From: Oscillospiraceae bacterium
GTDB taxonomy: Bacteria; Bacillota; Clostridia; Oscillospirales; Ruminococcaceae
Direction: 5' to 3'
Assembly: GCA_029005335.1 (NCBI GenBank)
Contig: JAQXFT010000122.1
Span: 1 to 15,123 of the forward strand
DNA length: 15,123 nucleotides
Part shown: piece by piece, positions 14,946 through 15,123 of the stretch
Position numbering within the stretch: the first letter of the stretch is position 1
How the letters are laid out: each line of letters opens with the position of its first letter
The notes under the pieces: model-generated
What the model saw: the letters and a program-made list of their open reading frames with translations, nothing else
Told to the model about the DNA's origin: nothing
Databases searched by the model: none
Program-made: the position numbers and the translations under genes

Positions 14946-15123
14946 ATGCTGAAAAGCTATAAAACAGAATTTTTTCCGACAACTGAACAAAAGCAAATCA
15001 TTCACAGAACAATTGGTGTATGCAGATTTATCTATAATTTTTATCTTGCACATAATAAAGAAATCTATGAAAAAGAAGAAAAATTTGTTTCGGGATATAA
15101 CTTCTCAAAATGGCTGAACAATG
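14946..15123 (+). CDS. tnpB: TnpB-family protein, N-terminal part (runs off the window)
   Basis: The first 59 codons of a TnpB-type gene of the IS200/IS605 or IS607 group, an RNA-guided nuclease accessory to these transposons. The N-terminal helix-turn-helix region is distinctive: MLKSYKTEFFPTTEQKQII, then RTIGVCRFIYNFYLAHNKE, then a lysine/glutamate-rich stretch and NFSKWLNN. The opening is close to many Firmicutes OrfB proteins. GAGGTG at 14935-14940 lies 5 bases before ATG 14946; a nearer ATG at 14941 stops after three codons. No TnpA transposase gene is seen on the left side, so the element may be a TnpB-only one or have tnpA beyond the window. The catalytic RuvC domain and the guide RNA region lie outside. 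Confidence 0.88.
   Translation, partial: MLKSYKTEFFPTTEQKQIIHRTIGVCRFIYNFYLAHNKEIYEKEEKFVSGYNFSKWLNN

Larger units (their letters stand above)
14877..15123 (+). mobile_element. Left part of an IS200/IS605- or IS607-like TnpB-bearing element
   Basis: The TnpB gene, its promoter and the abrupt break in the polysaccharide operon after 14876 indicate the left end of a transposon. The exact boundary, probably between 14877 and about 14895, cannot be set because the right end is outside the window and this group lacks terminal inverted repeats. Confidence 0.5.

Noticed and set aside
1..15123. CRISPR arrays, tRNA or rRNA genes, toxin-antitoxin pairs and defence nucleases.
   Set aside because: No regularly spaced repeats, cloverleaf sequences or matching protein motifs were seen by eye on either strand; TnpB at the right edge is treated as a transposon gene, not a defence system.

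Overview
The window looks like chromosomal DNA of a low-GC Gram-positive anaerobe, most likely a Clostridia member of the Ruminococcus/Oscillospiraceae kind. This rests on strong GGAGG-type ribosome binding sites, TTG starts, promoters with TTGACA, a 17-base spacer and TATAAT, frequent AGA/ATA codons, and genes typical of Firmicutes (YitT, DUF2975 with a YozG-type regulator). The assignment is an inference from style; no rRNA or other marker gene is present.

Left part (1-2667, plus strand): the 3' end of an AbrB/SpoVT-type DNA-binding protein gene runs directly into a two-gene ABC-2 type exporter (ATPase and permease), closed by a good intrinsic terminator. A consensus promoter follows and drives a YitT-family membrane protein gene.

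Middle part (2664-5179, minus strand): a four-gene operon of membrane proteins and a small regulator. In transcription order it encodes a DUF2975 protein, a YozG-like helix-turn-helix protein, a DUF2809 protein and a large DUF4153/DUF4173-type membrane protein. It starts from a perfect extended -10 promoter with an inverted repeat (TTATCG-N5-CGATAA) just upstream, a candidate site for the operon's own regulator. Its last gene converges on yitT and the stop codons interlock.

Right part (5409-14868, plus strand): a surface polysaccharide locus. UDP-glucose 6-dehydrogenase (ugd) has its own promoter and a probable terminator. A second promoter with a closely related upstream element starts a tight run of genes: a split Alg14/Alg13-type glycosyltransferase (PssD/PssE-like), a polysaccharide pyruvyl transferase, an FrhB-type iron-sulfur protein, three more glycosyltransferases (two GT4, one Gtf3/WbbI-like) and a Wzy-type polymerase. 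The simplest reading is assembly of a glucuronate-containing, pyruvyl-modified repeat unit on a lipid carrier, then polymerisation. No priming phosphoglycosyltransferase, flippase or chain-length regulator is visible, so the locus probably continues beyond the window or those functions lie elsewhere.

Right edge (14869-15123): after wzy there is a strong ribosome binding site with no start codon behind it, then a promoter and the 5' end of a TnpB-family gene. This looks like a transposon inserted where the next polysaccharide gene should begin.

The most notable items are the duplicated 40-base promoter element shared by ugd and the glycosyltransferase operon, the iron-sulfur protein tightly coupled to pyruvyl transferase, and the inferred transposon junction. 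No clearly new defence or mobile system was recognised.
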